A stretch of 64,000 nt of DNA. Source: Sphingomonas sp. IC-56. GTDB lineage: Bacteria; Pseudomonadota; Alphaproteobacteria; Sphingomonadales; Sphingomonadaceae. Below, piece after piece: positions 1 through 7,662 of this stretch. Location of the stretch: assembly GCF_021043375.1 (NCBI RefSeq), contig NZ_JAJNDV010000013.1, positions 1 through 64,000 on the forward strand. The letters are read 5' to 3'. The notes below the pieces were generated by a model. The model was not told where the DNA came from, made no database searches, and was given only the letters and a program-made list of their open reading frames with translations. Each line of letters starts with the position of its first letter. Positions within the stretch are counted from its first letter, which is position 1. The position numbers and the translations under genes were made by a program.

Positions 1-81
1 TATGGGGTGGATGCGCTGGAGGTGGCGGAGCGGCATGTGGCTTCGATACTGGCGCTGGGGGAAGGGGCTGGCGTTGGGTGA
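1..81 (+). CDS. C-terminal end of an unidentified protein (partial)
   Basis: Frame 1 is open from the first base and ends in TGA at 79-81, giving 26 residues with the amphipathic helix-like stretch DALEVAERHVASILAL. The rest of the gene lies outside the window. The stretch is too short to assign a family. It could also be a chance open frame in GC-rich DNA, so this is a tentative call. Confidence 0.35.
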   Translation, partial: YGVDALEVAERHVASILALGEGAGVG

Positions 82-227
82 CGTTGGCCGCGAGCGTGGC
101 GTCCGATGGTGTGCGGGATGCTTGCCGATAGTGCGTTGCAGCTGGGCCCCGGCCTTCGCCGGGGAACTTTGGTGGGGATTCAGGTTGGGGCTTGCTCCCG
201 ATCCCCACCCATGCATTTAGCGCGGCC
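82..227. repeat. Intergenic region with one copy of the genome's CCCCGGC/GCCGGGG palindrome
   Basis: The 18-base core CCCCGGCCTTCGCCGGGG lies at 147-164: 7-bp arms around a CTTC loop. It is preceded by a flank (GCCGATAGTGCG...) that recurs beside the copies near 7.15 and 7.48 kb. The element is therefore a dispersed repeat, not a one-off terminator. It lies in the leader region of the fatty-acid synthase gene. No clear promoter is visible. Confidence 0.6.
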
Positions 228-1472
228 ATGAATGCGCCGGTGGGGGATGTGGAAGTCGTGCAGGGCGGGCGCCGCAGTCCCGGGCTATTGAACCTGTTGG
301 CGCCGGTGTTCGAGCGGCAGCTGGACACCATCGACCGAGGTATTGCCGAGGGCAGTCTGCAAGTCACGCTGCCGACCGGAGAGGCGCGGCTGCTCGGCGG
401 GCGAGCCGAAGGACCTGCCGCCATTGTTGATCTGCGCAGCTGGCGGGCGCTGATCCGATTGGGGCTGAGCGGATCGGGCGGATGGTATGAAGCCTGGGCT
501 GCGGGGGAATGGGCCAGCCCCGATCCGGTGCAGCTGTTCGCCTTGTTCACGCGCAATCGCACTTCGCTGGCGCGGCCGGCGCGGGCGACGGGGCCGTCGC
601 TGCTGGTGCGGCGGTTTTTGCACTGGGTGCGGCGCAACCATCAGCGCGGATCGCGGCGGAACATTCAGTTCCACTACGATCTGGGCAACGACTTCTACTT
701 GCCCTGGCTCGATGCGAGCATGACCTATTCGAGCGCGCTGTTCGAGGCGCCCGACCAGCCGCTGGAGGCGGCGCAGGCGGCCAAGCTGCGCGCGATCCTG
801 GAGCGGACCGAGACGAAGCCTGGCGATCGCATCCTGGAGATCGGTTGCGGCTGGGGGTCCTTTGCCGAACTGGCGTTGCGCGAGGGCCGGCGCGTGCATG
901 GCATCACGCTGTCCACCGAGCAGCGCGCGTTTGCAGAGGCGCGCAACGCCGCCTTGTCGGGGGGCGAGTTCACGCTGACCGACTATCGCGCAGTGACCGG
1001 GCAGTTCGATGCGGTGGCGAGCATCGAGATGGCCGAGGCCGTAGGGCGGGAATATTGGCCAGCCTATCTGTCGGCGATTGCGCGGGCGCTGAAGCCCGGC
1101 GGGCGCGCGGCGTTGCAGGTCATCACCTTCGACGACGCGTTCTTCGAAGATTATGCGAACAATGTCGACTTCATCCAGACCTATGTCTTCCCCGGGGGAC
1201 TGCTGATTTCCGAGCGGGAGTTTGCGCGGGTGGCCGCTGAGCATGGGCTGCGGTGGAGCGGGCCGTTCCGGTTCGGGCTGGATTATGCCGAGACGCTGCG
1301 GCTGTGGCTGGAGCGGTTCGACCGCGCGGTGGCCGAAGGGCGGCTGCCGGGGCAATTTGACCGCAAGTTCATCGACTTGTGGCGCTATTATCTGATGTAT
1401 TGTGAGGGTGGCTTCCGTGGGGGGAGCATCGATGTGGTGCAGGTTACGTTGGTGAAGGACGCGTGCGTTTAG
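228..1472 (+). CDS. Cyclopropane-fatty-acyl-phospholipid synthase family methyltransferase
   Basis: This 414-aa SAM-dependent methyltransferase would add a methylene or methyl group across the double bond of membrane phospholipid acyl chains. Residues about 147-170 hold the family signature HYDLGNDFYLPWLD...MTYS. The SAM-binding motif I, RILEIGCGWGSFAE, starts near residue 200. An acidic/aromatic C-terminal half with the DFIQTYVFPGG motif follows, and the length fits the family. I chose the ATG at 228; the frame also opens at a TTG at 192, but that would add a proline-rich stretch unlike the family N-terminus. The gene is convergent with the SDR gene, with palindromic repeats between them. 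A methyltransferase making tuberculostearate-like branched acids is the main alternative. Confidence 0.88.
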   Translation: MNAPVGDVEVVQGGRRSPGLLNLLAPVFERQLDTIDRGIAEGSLQVTLPTGEARLLGGRAEGPAAIVDLRSWRALIRLGLSGSGGWYEAWAAGEWASPDPVQLFALFTRNRTSLARPARATGPSLLVRRFLHWVRRNHQRGSRRNIQFHYDLGNDFYLPWLDASMTYSSALFEAPDQPLEAAQAAKLRAILERTETKPGDRILEIGCGWGSFAELALREGRRVHGITLSTEQRAFAEARNAALSGGEFTLTDYRAVTGQFDAVASIEMAEAVGREYWPAYLSAIARALKPGGRAALQVITFDDAFFEDYANNVDFIQTYVFPGGLLISEREFARVAAEHGLRWSGPFRFGLDYAETLRLWLERFDRAVAEGRLPGQFDRKFIDLWRYYLMYCEGGFRGGSIDVVQVTLVKDACV

Positions 1473-1505
1473 ATCCTCCCCTGCGAGGGGGAGGATTGAT
1501 CTGGG

Positions 1506-1610
1506 AATTCCCCGGCGGAGGCCGGGGCCCAGCTGCCGAGGTTCATGGATGGCGCGGGACGTTAACGGCTACTGCATTGCAGCTAGGCCCCGGCCTTCGC
1601 CGGGGAACTG
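1506..1610. repeat. Inverted pair of palindromic repeats between convergent genes
   Basis: Two copies of the CCCCGGC-type palindrome face each other. One is at 1510-1527 in inverted orientation (CCCCGGCGGAGGCCGGGG, followed by CCCAGCTG). The other is at 1588-1605 in direct orientation (preceded by GCAGCTAGG). The pair, with about 60 bases between the cores, separates the convergent ends of the fatty-acid synthase and SDR genes. The layout resembles a BIME-like composite of REP elements and could act as a two-way transcription barrier. Confidence 0.65.
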
Positions 1611-1623
1611 ATGAGGAGCGGCG

Positions 1624-2334
1624 TCAGCCGACCCGTTCGAAGTGGCCGTGGTCGAAGCCCGAGGTGAGTAGCGCAGCGATGCGGTCGGCGACGGCTTCGG
1701 GGGCCTTTACCGTCTGGGGATCCTCACCGGGGAAGGCGCGCGCGCGCATCTTGGTGCGGGTGGCGCCGGGGTCGAGGATCGCAGCGCGGATCGCCGAGAT
1801 GTGGCGCACTTCCTCGCCATAGCTGAGCAGCAGGTTCTCGAACGCGGCCTTTGAGGCCCCGTACATGCCCCAATAAGCGCGCGGAGTGCGGCCGACGCTG
1901 GAGGTGACGCCGATCACGCGGGCGTTCGGCGCTTTCTTGAGCAGCGGGTCGAACGCGGCCAGCATCGCGGCCTGGGCCGTGACGTTGAGCGTCAGGACCT
2001 TGGCGAATTCCTTGAAGTCGAAAGCGGGCACGGCGCTGAGCGTGCCGAGCGACGCGGCGTTGAGCACCAGCATGTCGAGTGCTGGCCAGCGCTCCGCAAT
2101 CGCGACCGCCAGCCGCGAGACGCTTTCATTCTCGGCCAGGTCCATCGGCGCGATGGTGGCCGAGCCCCCGGCGGCGAAGATCGCCTCCTCGACTTCCTCA
2201 AGCCCCCCGGCTGTGCGGGCGGTGAGGACCACATGCGCGCCGGCCCGGCCGAGCGCGAGCGCGGTGGCGGCGCCGATACCGCGGCTGGCGCCAGTGACGA
2301 GCGCGGTCTGGCCGGCGAGGAGCGTGTCGTTCAT
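1624..2334 (-). CDS. Short-chain dehydrogenase/reductase (SDR family)
   Basis: This is a 236-aa classical SDR, an NAD(P)-dependent oxidoreductase of unknown substrate. The N-terminal dinucleotide-binding motif is TGASRGIG, the structural Asn sits in LVLNAASLG, and the catalytic YxxxK is in YGASKAAFE. The frame extends upstream to 2397, but the ATG at 2334 gives the normal SDR N-terminus ([17 protein letters not shown]) and avoids overlap with purF. It begins 25 bp after the purF stop on the same strand, so the two are probably cotranscribed. This purF-SDR order gives no direct hint of substrate. SDR proteins of this type are often annotated as FabG-like or YciK-like. Confidence 0.87.
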   Translation of the reverse strand: MNDTLLAGQTALVTGASRGIGAATALALGRAGAHVVLTARTAGGLEEVEEAIFAAGGSATIAPMDLAENESVSRLAVAIAERWPALDMLVLNAASLGTLSAVPAFDFKEFAKVLTLNVTAQAAMLAAFDPLLKKAPNARVIGVTSSVGRTPRAYWGMYGASKAAFENLLLSYGEEVRHISAIRAAILDPGATRTKMRARAFPGEDPQTVKAPEAVADRIAALLTSGFDHGHFERVG

Positions 2335-2359
2335 GTACGTTCTTCCGTGTGCGAACAGG

Positions 2360-3817
2360 TCAGCCGACCCGTTCCTCCAGAAGCGCGAACTGGTCAACCG
2401 GGGCGAACTCGTCCTGGTCGGTCAGCGTGGTGGGATAATCGCCGGTGAAGCACGCATCGCAATATTTGGGATGGATGTCGGCACGGCGCGCTTCGCCCAG
2501 CGCCTTGTACAGCCCATCGATGGTGACAAAGGCCAGGCTGTCGGCATGGATGAAGTCGGTCATGCCCGCGACATCATGCTTGGCGGCGAGCAGGTTTGCG
2601 CGCTCGGGCGTGTCGACGCCGTAGAAGCAGCTGTGCCGCGTGGGCGGCGAGGCGATGCGCATATGGACCTCGGCAGCGCCGGCGTCGCGCATCATCTGGA
2701 CGATCTTGAGGCTGGTGGTGCCGCGCACGATCGAATCGTCGATCAGCACCACGCGCTTGCCCTTGATCAGCTCGCGATTGGCGTTGTGCTTGAGCTTGAC
2801 GCCCAGGTGGCGGACCTTGTCGCCGGGCTGGATGAAGGTGCGGCCGACATAGTGCGAGCGGATGATGCCGAGTTCGAACGGGATGCCGCTTTCCTGGGCA
2901 TAGCCGATCGCTGCGGGGACGCCCGAATCCGGGACCGGGACGACGAGGTCTGCCTCTACCGGCGCCTCTATCGCCAGCTGCCCGCCGATCGCCTTGCGCA
3001 CCGAATAGACCGAGCGGTCTTCGCTGATCGAATCGGGGCGCGAGAAATAGACATATTCGAAGATGCACGGGCGCGGCGCGAGCGGGGCGAAGGGCTTGTG
3101 CGAGGTGATCTCGCCGCCCTTGACGATGACCAGCTCGCCGGGTTCGACATCGCGGACATAGTCGGCGCCGACCACGTCGAGCGCGACGGTTTCGGACGCG
3201 AAGACGATCGTGTCGTCGAGCTTGCCCATCACCAGCGGACGGATGCCGAGCGGATCGCGGCAGGCGATCATGCCCTCCGGCGTCATGACGATCAGCGAAT
3301 AGGCGCCCTCGACCTGCTTGAGCGCGTCGATGAAGCGGTCGATCAGCGTGCGGTATTGCGACGTGGCGACGAGGTGGATGATCACCTCAGTGTCCGAGGT
3401 CGACTGGAAGATCGCGCCGCGGCGGACCAGGTCGCGCCGCAGCCGCATCGCGTTGGATATGTTGCCGTTATGCGCGACTGCGAAGCCGCCGCTCGCCAGC
3501 TCGGCATAGAGCGGCTGGACGTTGCGGATCGCCGAGCCGCCGGTGGTGGCATAGCGGACATGGCCGCAGGCGACATTGCCAGCCAAGCTGCGGATCACTT
3601 CGTCGCGGTCGAAATTGCCCGCAACATGGCCCATCGCGCGATGGGTGTGGAACTGATGCCCGTCCCAGCTGGTTATGCCCGCCGCCTCCTGGCCGCGGTG
3701 CTGGAGGGCGTGGAGCCCCAGCGCGACGGCCGCCGCAGCGCCCTCCATGCCGGAAACGCCGAAGATGCCGCACTCTTCGCGCAGCTTGTCGTCATCATAT
3801 GGGTGCGTGGTAAGCAT
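2360..3817 (-). CDS. purF: Amidophosphoribosyltransferase, first step of purine synthesis
   Basis: PurF converts PRPP and glutamine to 5-phosphoribosylamine. The 485-aa product has an N-terminal class II glutaminase with Cys16 as nucleophile (REECGIFG), implying removal of a 15-residue propeptide as in the Bacillus type. The C-terminal PRTase domain carries the PRPP loop [13 protein letters not shown]. Cysteines in [16 protein letters not shown] and YCDACF match the 4Fe-4S ligand positions of the Bacillus-type enzyme. The gene is divergent from hisI across about 120 bp and leads a short minus-strand unit with the SDR gene. Confidence 0.97.
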   Translation of the reverse strand: MLTTHPYDDDKLREECGIFGVSGMEGAAAAVALGLHALQHRGQEAAGITSWDGHQFHTHRAMGHVAGNFDRDEVIRSLAGNVACGHVRYATTGGSAIRNVQPLYAELASGGFAVAHNGNISNAMRLRRDLVRRGAIFQSTSDTEVIIHLVATSQYRTLIDRFIDALKQVEGAYSLIVMTPEGMIACRDPLGIRPLVMGKLDDTIVFASETVALDVVGADYVRDVEPGELVIVKGGEITSHKPFAPLAPRPCIFEYVYFSRPDSISEDRSVYSVRKAIGGQLAIEAPVEADLVVPVPDSGVPAAIGYAQESGIPFELGIIRSHYVGRTFIQPGDKVRHLGVKLKHNANRELIKGKRVVLIDDSIVRGTTSLKIVQMMRDAGAAEVHMRIASPPTRHSCFYGVDTPERANLLAAKHDVAGMTDFIHADSLAFVTIDGLYKALGEARRADIHPKYCDACFTGDYPTTLTDQDEFAPVDQFALLEERVG

Positions 3818-3872
3818 CAGCCCTCAGTGGGGTTTGCGACTCTTGGAGGCCATATAGGGAGGCAAGTGCGGT

Positions 3873-3890
3873 TTGTCGCCACTTTGTCAC
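3873..3890 (+). promoter_or_regulatory. Pho-box-like direct repeat in the purF/hisI divergent region
   Basis: TTGTCGC-CACT-TTGTCAC places two 7-base half-sites 11 bp apart, the spacing of a PhoB site. The 13-mer CACTTTGTCACGA is identical to the one inside the better match upstream of the phosphate transporter at 19.8 kb. The first half-site departs from the consensus (CGC for CAT). Neither flanking gene is a usual Pho target. The match may be chance. Confidence 0.3.
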
Positions 3891-3937
3891 GATTGTTTTC
3901 TTCCCCCCGCCGCAAGCCTGGGGATAAGGAGTGCGCC

Positions 3938-4300
3938 GTGAGCAACGAACGCGAAATCGGGCTGCGGCTCGACCCGAAATATGATGCTGCCGGGCTGGTG
4001 ACGGCGGTGGCGACGGATGCGGCCAGCGGCGACGTGCTGATGGTGGCCCATATGAACGCCGATGCGCTGAAGCTGACCATGGAGACGGGGGAGGCGACCT
4101 TCTGGTCGCGTAGCCGCGGGCGGTTGTGGAAGAAGGGCGAGACTTCGGGGCATGTGCTGAAGGTTGTCGAGGCGCGGATCGACTGCGACCAGGACGCGGT
4201 GTGGCTGAAGGTCGAGCCGCAGGGGCCGGCCTGCCACACCGGCGCGCGGTCGTGTTTCTATCGGATCATCGAGGATGGCGGGCTCGTGTCCGAGGCATGA
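3938..4300 (+). CDS. hisI: Phosphoribosyl-AMP cyclohydrolase (histidine biosynthesis)
   Basis: HisI opens the adenine ring of phosphoribosyl-AMP, the third step of histidine synthesis. The 120-aa product carries the catalytic and zinc-binding core: [30 protein letters not shown], and a cysteine motif in DCDQDAVW...[11 protein letters not shown]. The HisE domain is absent, as is usual for the stand-alone alphaproteobacterial form. I chose GTG at 3938 because an AAGGA-type site lies a few bases upstream and the product then starts [13 protein letters not shown]. The long open frame upstream of it is antisense to purF. The stop overlaps the next start (ATGA). Confidence 0.95.
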   Translation: MSNEREIGLRLDPKYDAAGLVTAVATDAASGDVLMVAHMNADALKLTMETGEATFWSRSRGRLWKKGETSGHVLKVVEARIDCDQDAVWLKVEPQGPACHTGARSCFYRIIEDGGLVSEA

Positions 4301-4797
4301 GGGCGCTGCTCGGCCTGTTGCTGGTGCTGGCCGGATGCTCCGATGGAGGGGGCGGCGGCAATGCAGTGCAGGCGAGCGCGGACCTGGAGCGCGCGGCGAT
4401 ATCGCGCGGGCTGGTGCGCGATCCGGACGAAATGCGGCTGGCTGGGCTGTATGCGCGGGACACCGACCGGGTGTGCGTGCGTCCGCGCAAGGGCGACACC
4501 GCGCAGATCGGGGTGTTTGTCGACTATGGCGACGGGATTACCTGTAGCGCAGCCGGAACGGTGCGGCAGGAAGGCGAGGCGCTGCACCTGAAGCTGGGCC
4601 GCTCGGAAAGCTGCGCGTTCGAGGCGCGGTTTGACGGGACGGCGATCCGCTTTCCCGGAACTGTCCCTGCCGAATGCGCGGCGTTGTGCGCGAAGCGCGC
4701 GTCGCTTTCGGGGGTGGAGGTGTCGCTGCTCAGCGAGTCGGACGCCGAAGCCGCGGCGCTGCGCGATGCGGCGGGACGGCGGCTTTGCGGGACGTGA
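4297..4797 (+). CDS. Putative lipoprotein of unknown function
   Basis: This 166-aa protein starts with a short hydrophobic signal ending in a lipobox, LVLAGC, with Cys14 as the expected lipidated residue. A Gly-rich linker follows. The mature part has six further cysteines (in [32 protein letters not shown] and RLCGT), which suggests disulfide bonds in the periplasm. The ATG overlaps the hisI stop (ATGA), so translation is probably coupled, although a link to histidine synthesis is not evident. I do not recognise a family. Confidence 0.75.
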   Translation: MRALLGLLLVLAGCSDGGGGGNAVQASADLERAAISRGLVRDPDEMRLAGLYARDTDRVCVRPRKGDTAQIGVFVDYGDGITCSAAGTVRQEGEALHLKLGRSESCAFEARFDGTAIRFPGTVPAECAALCAKRASLSGVEVSLLSESDAEAAALRDAAGRRLCGT

Positions 4798-4802
4798 GCT
4801 GC

Positions 4803-4830
4803 TTGACGTTCACGTAAGGGGAAACTAAAT
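4803..4830 (+). promoter_or_regulatory. Promoter and LiuR-like operator of the MerR/acyl-CoA dehydrogenase unit
   Basis: TTGACGT-TC-ACGTAAG (4803-4818) is an imperfect inverted repeat with ACGT cores. It resembles sites of LiuR-type MerR regulators, which control branched-chain or fatty acyl-CoA catabolism. TTGACG at 4803-4808 can serve as a -35 box, and CTAAAT at 4825-4830 as a -10 box with a 16-bp spacer. The operator would thus overlap the promoter 8 bp before the MerR start codon, consistent with autoregulation. The family assignment is inferred. Confidence 0.5.
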
Positions 4831-4837
4831 TGGGGGC

Positions 4838-5260
4838 ATGTCCGCTGCCGCTCCCATCGAGGCCCTGGCGCCGATCGATAATCGTCCGGATCAGGACGCG
4901 TTCTCCATTTCTGACCTGTGCGCCGAGTTCGCGGTCACGCCGCGGGCGCTGCGCTTCTATGAGGATGAAGGGCTGATCTCGCCCGAGCGGCGGGGCACGG
5001 TGCGGATCTATTCGCATCGCGACCGCGCGCGGCTCGCGTGGATCCTGCGCGGCAAGCGGGTGGGCTTCAGCCTGGCCGAGATCCGCGAGATGATCGACCT
5101 GTACGATATCGGAGACGGGCGCCGGGTTCAGCGTCAGGTGACGCTGGAACGCTGCCAGGACCGCATCGCCCTGCTCGAGAACCAGAAGCGCGATATCGAC
5201 GCCCATATCACCGAGCTCCAGCACTTCGTCGAACTGCTGCAAAGCAGCGACACCATCTGA
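4838..5260 (+). CDS. MerR-family transcriptional regulator
   Basis: This is a 140-aa DNA-binding regulator. The winged helix-turn-helix is at about residues 22-90 (FSISDLCAEFAVTPRALRFY, then EDEGLISPERRG). The coiled-coil dimerisation helix extends to the C-terminus (LENQKRDIDAHITELQHFVE). No C-terminal metal-binding cysteines are visible, which argues against a heavy-metal sensor and fits a metabolite-sensing MerR of the LiuR type. The acyl-CoA dehydrogenase begins 10 bp downstream, so this regulator probably controls it and itself through the ACGT repeat just upstream. Confidence 0.9.
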   Translation: MSAAAPIEALAPIDNRPDQDAFSISDLCAEFAVTPRALRFYEDEGLISPERRGTVRIYSHRDRARLAWILRGKRVGFSLAEIREMIDLYDIGDGRRVQRQVTLERCQDRIALLENQKRDIDAHITELQHFVELLQSSDTI

Positions 5261-5270
5261 GGAACCTGAA

Positions 5271-7073
5271 ATGCCGCAATATACGCCGCCCGTGCGCGAC
5301 ACGCGCTTCATCCTGGACTCGGTGATCGGCCTGGACCGCCACGCCAATCTGCCCGGCTTCGAGAATGCCACGCCCGATACGGTGGAAGCCGTGCTGGAGC
5401 AGGGCGGCCAGTTCGTTGCCGAAGTGCTGTTCCCGCTCAATCAGGTCGGCGACCAGCATGGCTGCACCCGCCACGAGGATGGCAGCGTCACCACGCCACC
5501 GGGGTTCAAGGAAGGATATCAGCAGTTCGTCGAGAGCGGCTGGGGTACGCTGAGCGCGCCCGAGCAGTTTGGCGGGCAGGCGATGCCGCACGTCATCTCC
5601 ACGGCATTCCAGGAATATATGATCTCGGCCAACATGGCGTTCGCCATGTATCCAGGCCTCACGCACGGCGCGATCGCCGCGCTGCTCGCCAAGGGTTCGG
5701 ACGAGCAGAAGGCGATGTACGTCCCCAAGATGGTGTCGGGCGAATGGGGCGGCACCATGAACCTGACCGAGCCGCATTGCGGCACCGATCTTGGCCTGAT
5801 CCGCACGCGCGCCGAGCCGAACGCCGATGGCAGCTGGTCGATCACCGGCACCAAGATCTTCATTTCGTCGGGCGAGCATGACCTGACCAGCAACATCATC
5901 CACCTGGTGCTCGCCAAGACGCCGGGCGCGCCGGAGAGCAGCAAGGGCATTTCTCTGTTCGTGGTGCCCAAGTTCATCGTCAATGAGGACGGGTCGCCGG
6001 GCGAACGCAACGCGGTGAGCTGCGGATCGATCGAGCACAAGATGGGCATCCACGGGAACTCGACCTGCGTCATGAACTATGACGGTGCCACCGGCTGGCT
6101 GGTCGGCGACGAGATGAAGGGCCTGGCCGCGATGTTCATCATGATGAACGCGGCTCGCCTGGGCGTTGGTCTGCAAGGGCTGGGTGTCGCCGAGACCGCC
6201 TACCAGAACGCGGTGCAATATGCCGAGGACCGTCGCCAGGGCCGTGCGCTGACCGGCGCCGCTGAACCGAACGAGAAGGCCGATACGCTGTTCGTCCATC
6301 CGGACGTGCGCCGCATGCTGATGGAGAGCAAGGCGCTGACCGAGGGGCTGCGGGCGCTGTGCCTGTGGGGTGCGCTCCAGGTCGACCTGGAGCATGCCGC
6401 CGAGAGCGAGGAAGCGCGCCAGCTGGCCGGCGACCTGGTCGGGCTGCTGACTCCGGTCATCAAGGGCGTGGGCACCGACATCGGCTACCGCGTCGCGACC
6501 GATGCGCAGCAGGTCTATGGCGGCCATGGCTACATCGCCGAATGGGGCATGGAGCAATATGTCCGCGATGCCCGCATCTCGATGATCTATGAAGGCACCA
6601 ATGGCGTGCAGGCGATGGATCTGGTCGGCCGCAAGCTCGCCCAGAATGGCGGCCGCGCGGTGCAGGCGCTGTTCCGCGTCGTCACTGAGGAAGTGGCTGC
6701 TGCAAAGCAGGACGAGAAGCTGAAGAGCTTTGCCGAGGCGCTGGAAAAGGCGCTGGGGCACCTGCAGGGCGCGACCATGTGGCTGGCGGCGAATGGCTTC
6801 AAGAACCCCAACGATGTCGGCGCGGGTGCGTATCCGTACATGCAGCTGACCGGCACCGTGGCGCTCGGCCTGATGTGGCTGCGCATGGCCAAAGCGGCTG
6901 CCGACGGGCTTGCTTCGGGTGCGGACAATGCCAAGTTCCTGGAAGCCAAGCTGGTGACGGCGCGCTTCTTTGCCGAGCGGTTCCTGCCGGATGCCGGTGG
7001 TCTGCGCCGCAAGGTCGAGGCTGGGAGCGAGACGGTGATGGCGCTGGATCCGGAGATGTTCCGGGCGGCGTAA
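5271..7073 (+). CDS. Acyl-CoA dehydrogenase, long form with C-terminal extension
   Basis: This 600-aa FAD enzyme would oxidise an acyl-CoA to the 2-enoyl-CoA. It has the N-terminal and middle domains (NLTEPHCGTDLGLIRT, ITGTKIFISSGEHD) and a C-terminal helical domain with the catalytic Glu near residue 441 (MIYEGTNGVQ). A further ~130-residue extension is typical of the 590-600-aa subgroup that includes DmdC. The start has a GAGG site 8 bp upstream. The MerR gene in front suggests induction by an acyl-CoA or related compound. Substrate chain length cannot be read from the sequence. The gene is convergent with the SleB-like gene across a repeat-filled gap. Confidence 0.93.
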   Translation: MPQYTPPVRDTRFILDSVIGLDRHANLPGFENATPDTVEAVLEQGGQFVAEVLFPLNQVGDQHGCTRHEDGSVTTPPGFKEGYQQFVESGWGTLSAPEQFGGQAMPHVISTAFQEYMISANMAFAMYPGLTHGAIAALLAKGSDEQKAMYVPKMVSGEWGGTMNLTEPHCGTDLGLIRTRAEPNADGSWSITGTKIFISSGEHDLTSNIIHLVLAKTPGAPESSKGISLFVVPKFIVNEDGSPGERNAVSCGSIEHKMGIHGNSTCVMNYDGATGWLVGDEMKGLAAMFIMMNAARLGVGLQGLGVAETAYQNAVQYAEDRRQGRALTGAAEPNEKADTLFVHPDVRRMLMESKALTEGLRALCLWGALQVDLEHAAESEEARQLAGDLVGLLTPVIKGVGTDIGYRVATDAQQVYGGHGYIAEWGMEQYVRDARISMIYEGTNGVQAMDLVGRKLAQNGGRAVQALFRVVTEEVAAAKQDEKLKSFAEALEKALGHLQGATMWLAANGFKNPNDVGAGAYPYMQLTGTVALGLMWLRMAKAAADGLASGADNAKFLEAKLVTARFFAERFLPDAGGLRRKVEAGSETVMALDPEMFRAA

Positions 7074-7095
7074 GCGGCTGGCGTCGAAGCAGTGA

Positions 7096-7302
7096 CTGTT
7101 CCCCGGCGAGGGCCGGGGTCAGTTGCAATACCGTCGCGGCAGTGTTCCTGCTCCGCCGATAGTGCGTCGAAACTGGGCCCCGGCCTTCGCCTGGGGACTG
7201 ATGGGTGGTATGTTTTTCGTCACCCCGGCTTTGAGCCGGGGTGACGCTGCCTTGGTCGGTAGAAGAAGAAGCGGGATCCCGGCTCGAGGCCGGGATGACG
7301 GT
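7096..7302. repeat. Composite palindromic repeat block, copy A
   Basis: This block holds an inverted CCCCGGC palindrome at 7101-7118 and a direct one at 7178-7196 (with one extra T). It then has a perfect 11-bp hairpin (arms GTCACCCCGGC and GCCGGGGTGAC, 7219-7245) and an ATCCCGGC/GCCGGGAT hairpin at 7276-7296. The same order and spacer sequence recur 324 bp downstream as copy B. No coding gene is evident inside. Confidence 0.75.
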
Positions 7303-7419
7303 GATTTGAAGACCGGCTTGTGCGCTCACGCTTTGGAGGTACTTGGCGGTTAGCCCAGCGCTTGGATGTCGTGCTTCTTCAGTACGCGTGTGGCGAGCAT
7401 CCCAACCGCTGTTGTGAGG
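7303..7419. other. Spacer between the two repeat copies; possible gene remnant on the minus strand
   Basis: This is unique sequence between the duplicated blocks. On the minus strand a frame ends at 7350 with a tail reading TAVGMLATRVLKKHDIQALG, which looks more protein-like than the repeat-derived residues upstream of it. It may be the last ~20 codons of a lost gene. No start or domain supports a current gene. Confidence 0.25.
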
Positions 7420-7624
7420 CTGTTCCCCGGCGAAGGCTGGGGTTCAGTTGCAATGCTGTCGCGGCAGCGTTCCTGCGCCGCCGATAGTGCGCCGAAACTG
7501 GGCCCCGGCCTTCGCCGGGGAACTGGTGCGTGTGTTCTTCGTCGCTCCGGCCTTGAGCCGGGTCCCCGCTGTTTTGGGCCGGTGAAGAAGAAGCGGGATT
7601 CCGGCTCAGGGCCGGGATGACGGT
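7420..7624. repeat. Composite palindromic repeat block, copy B
   Basis: This is a second copy of the block at 7096-7302. It has an inverted palindrome at 7425-7442, a nearly identical ~60-bp spacer (AGTTGCAAT...GCCGATAGTGCG), a direct palindrome at 7503-7520 and the GGGATTCCGGC hairpin near 7594-7616. Differences from copy A are scattered substitutions and small indels, so the duplication is not very recent. Together the two blocks fill the gap between the convergent acyl-CoA dehydrogenase and cell-wall hydrolase genes. Confidence 0.75.
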
Positions 7625-7662
7625 GGTGGAGAAGGCTGGCTCGCGTTTTTGAGCCGCGGGGT

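Noticed and set aside
1886-3937. Very long plus-strand open frame antisense to the SDR and purF genes
   Set aside because: It is a GC-rich mirror of the purF coding strand; only its last part (from 3938) is a real gene, hisI.
5208-6761. 517-codon minus-strand open frame
   Set aside because: It is antisense to the acyl-CoA dehydrogenase and shows no domain of its own.
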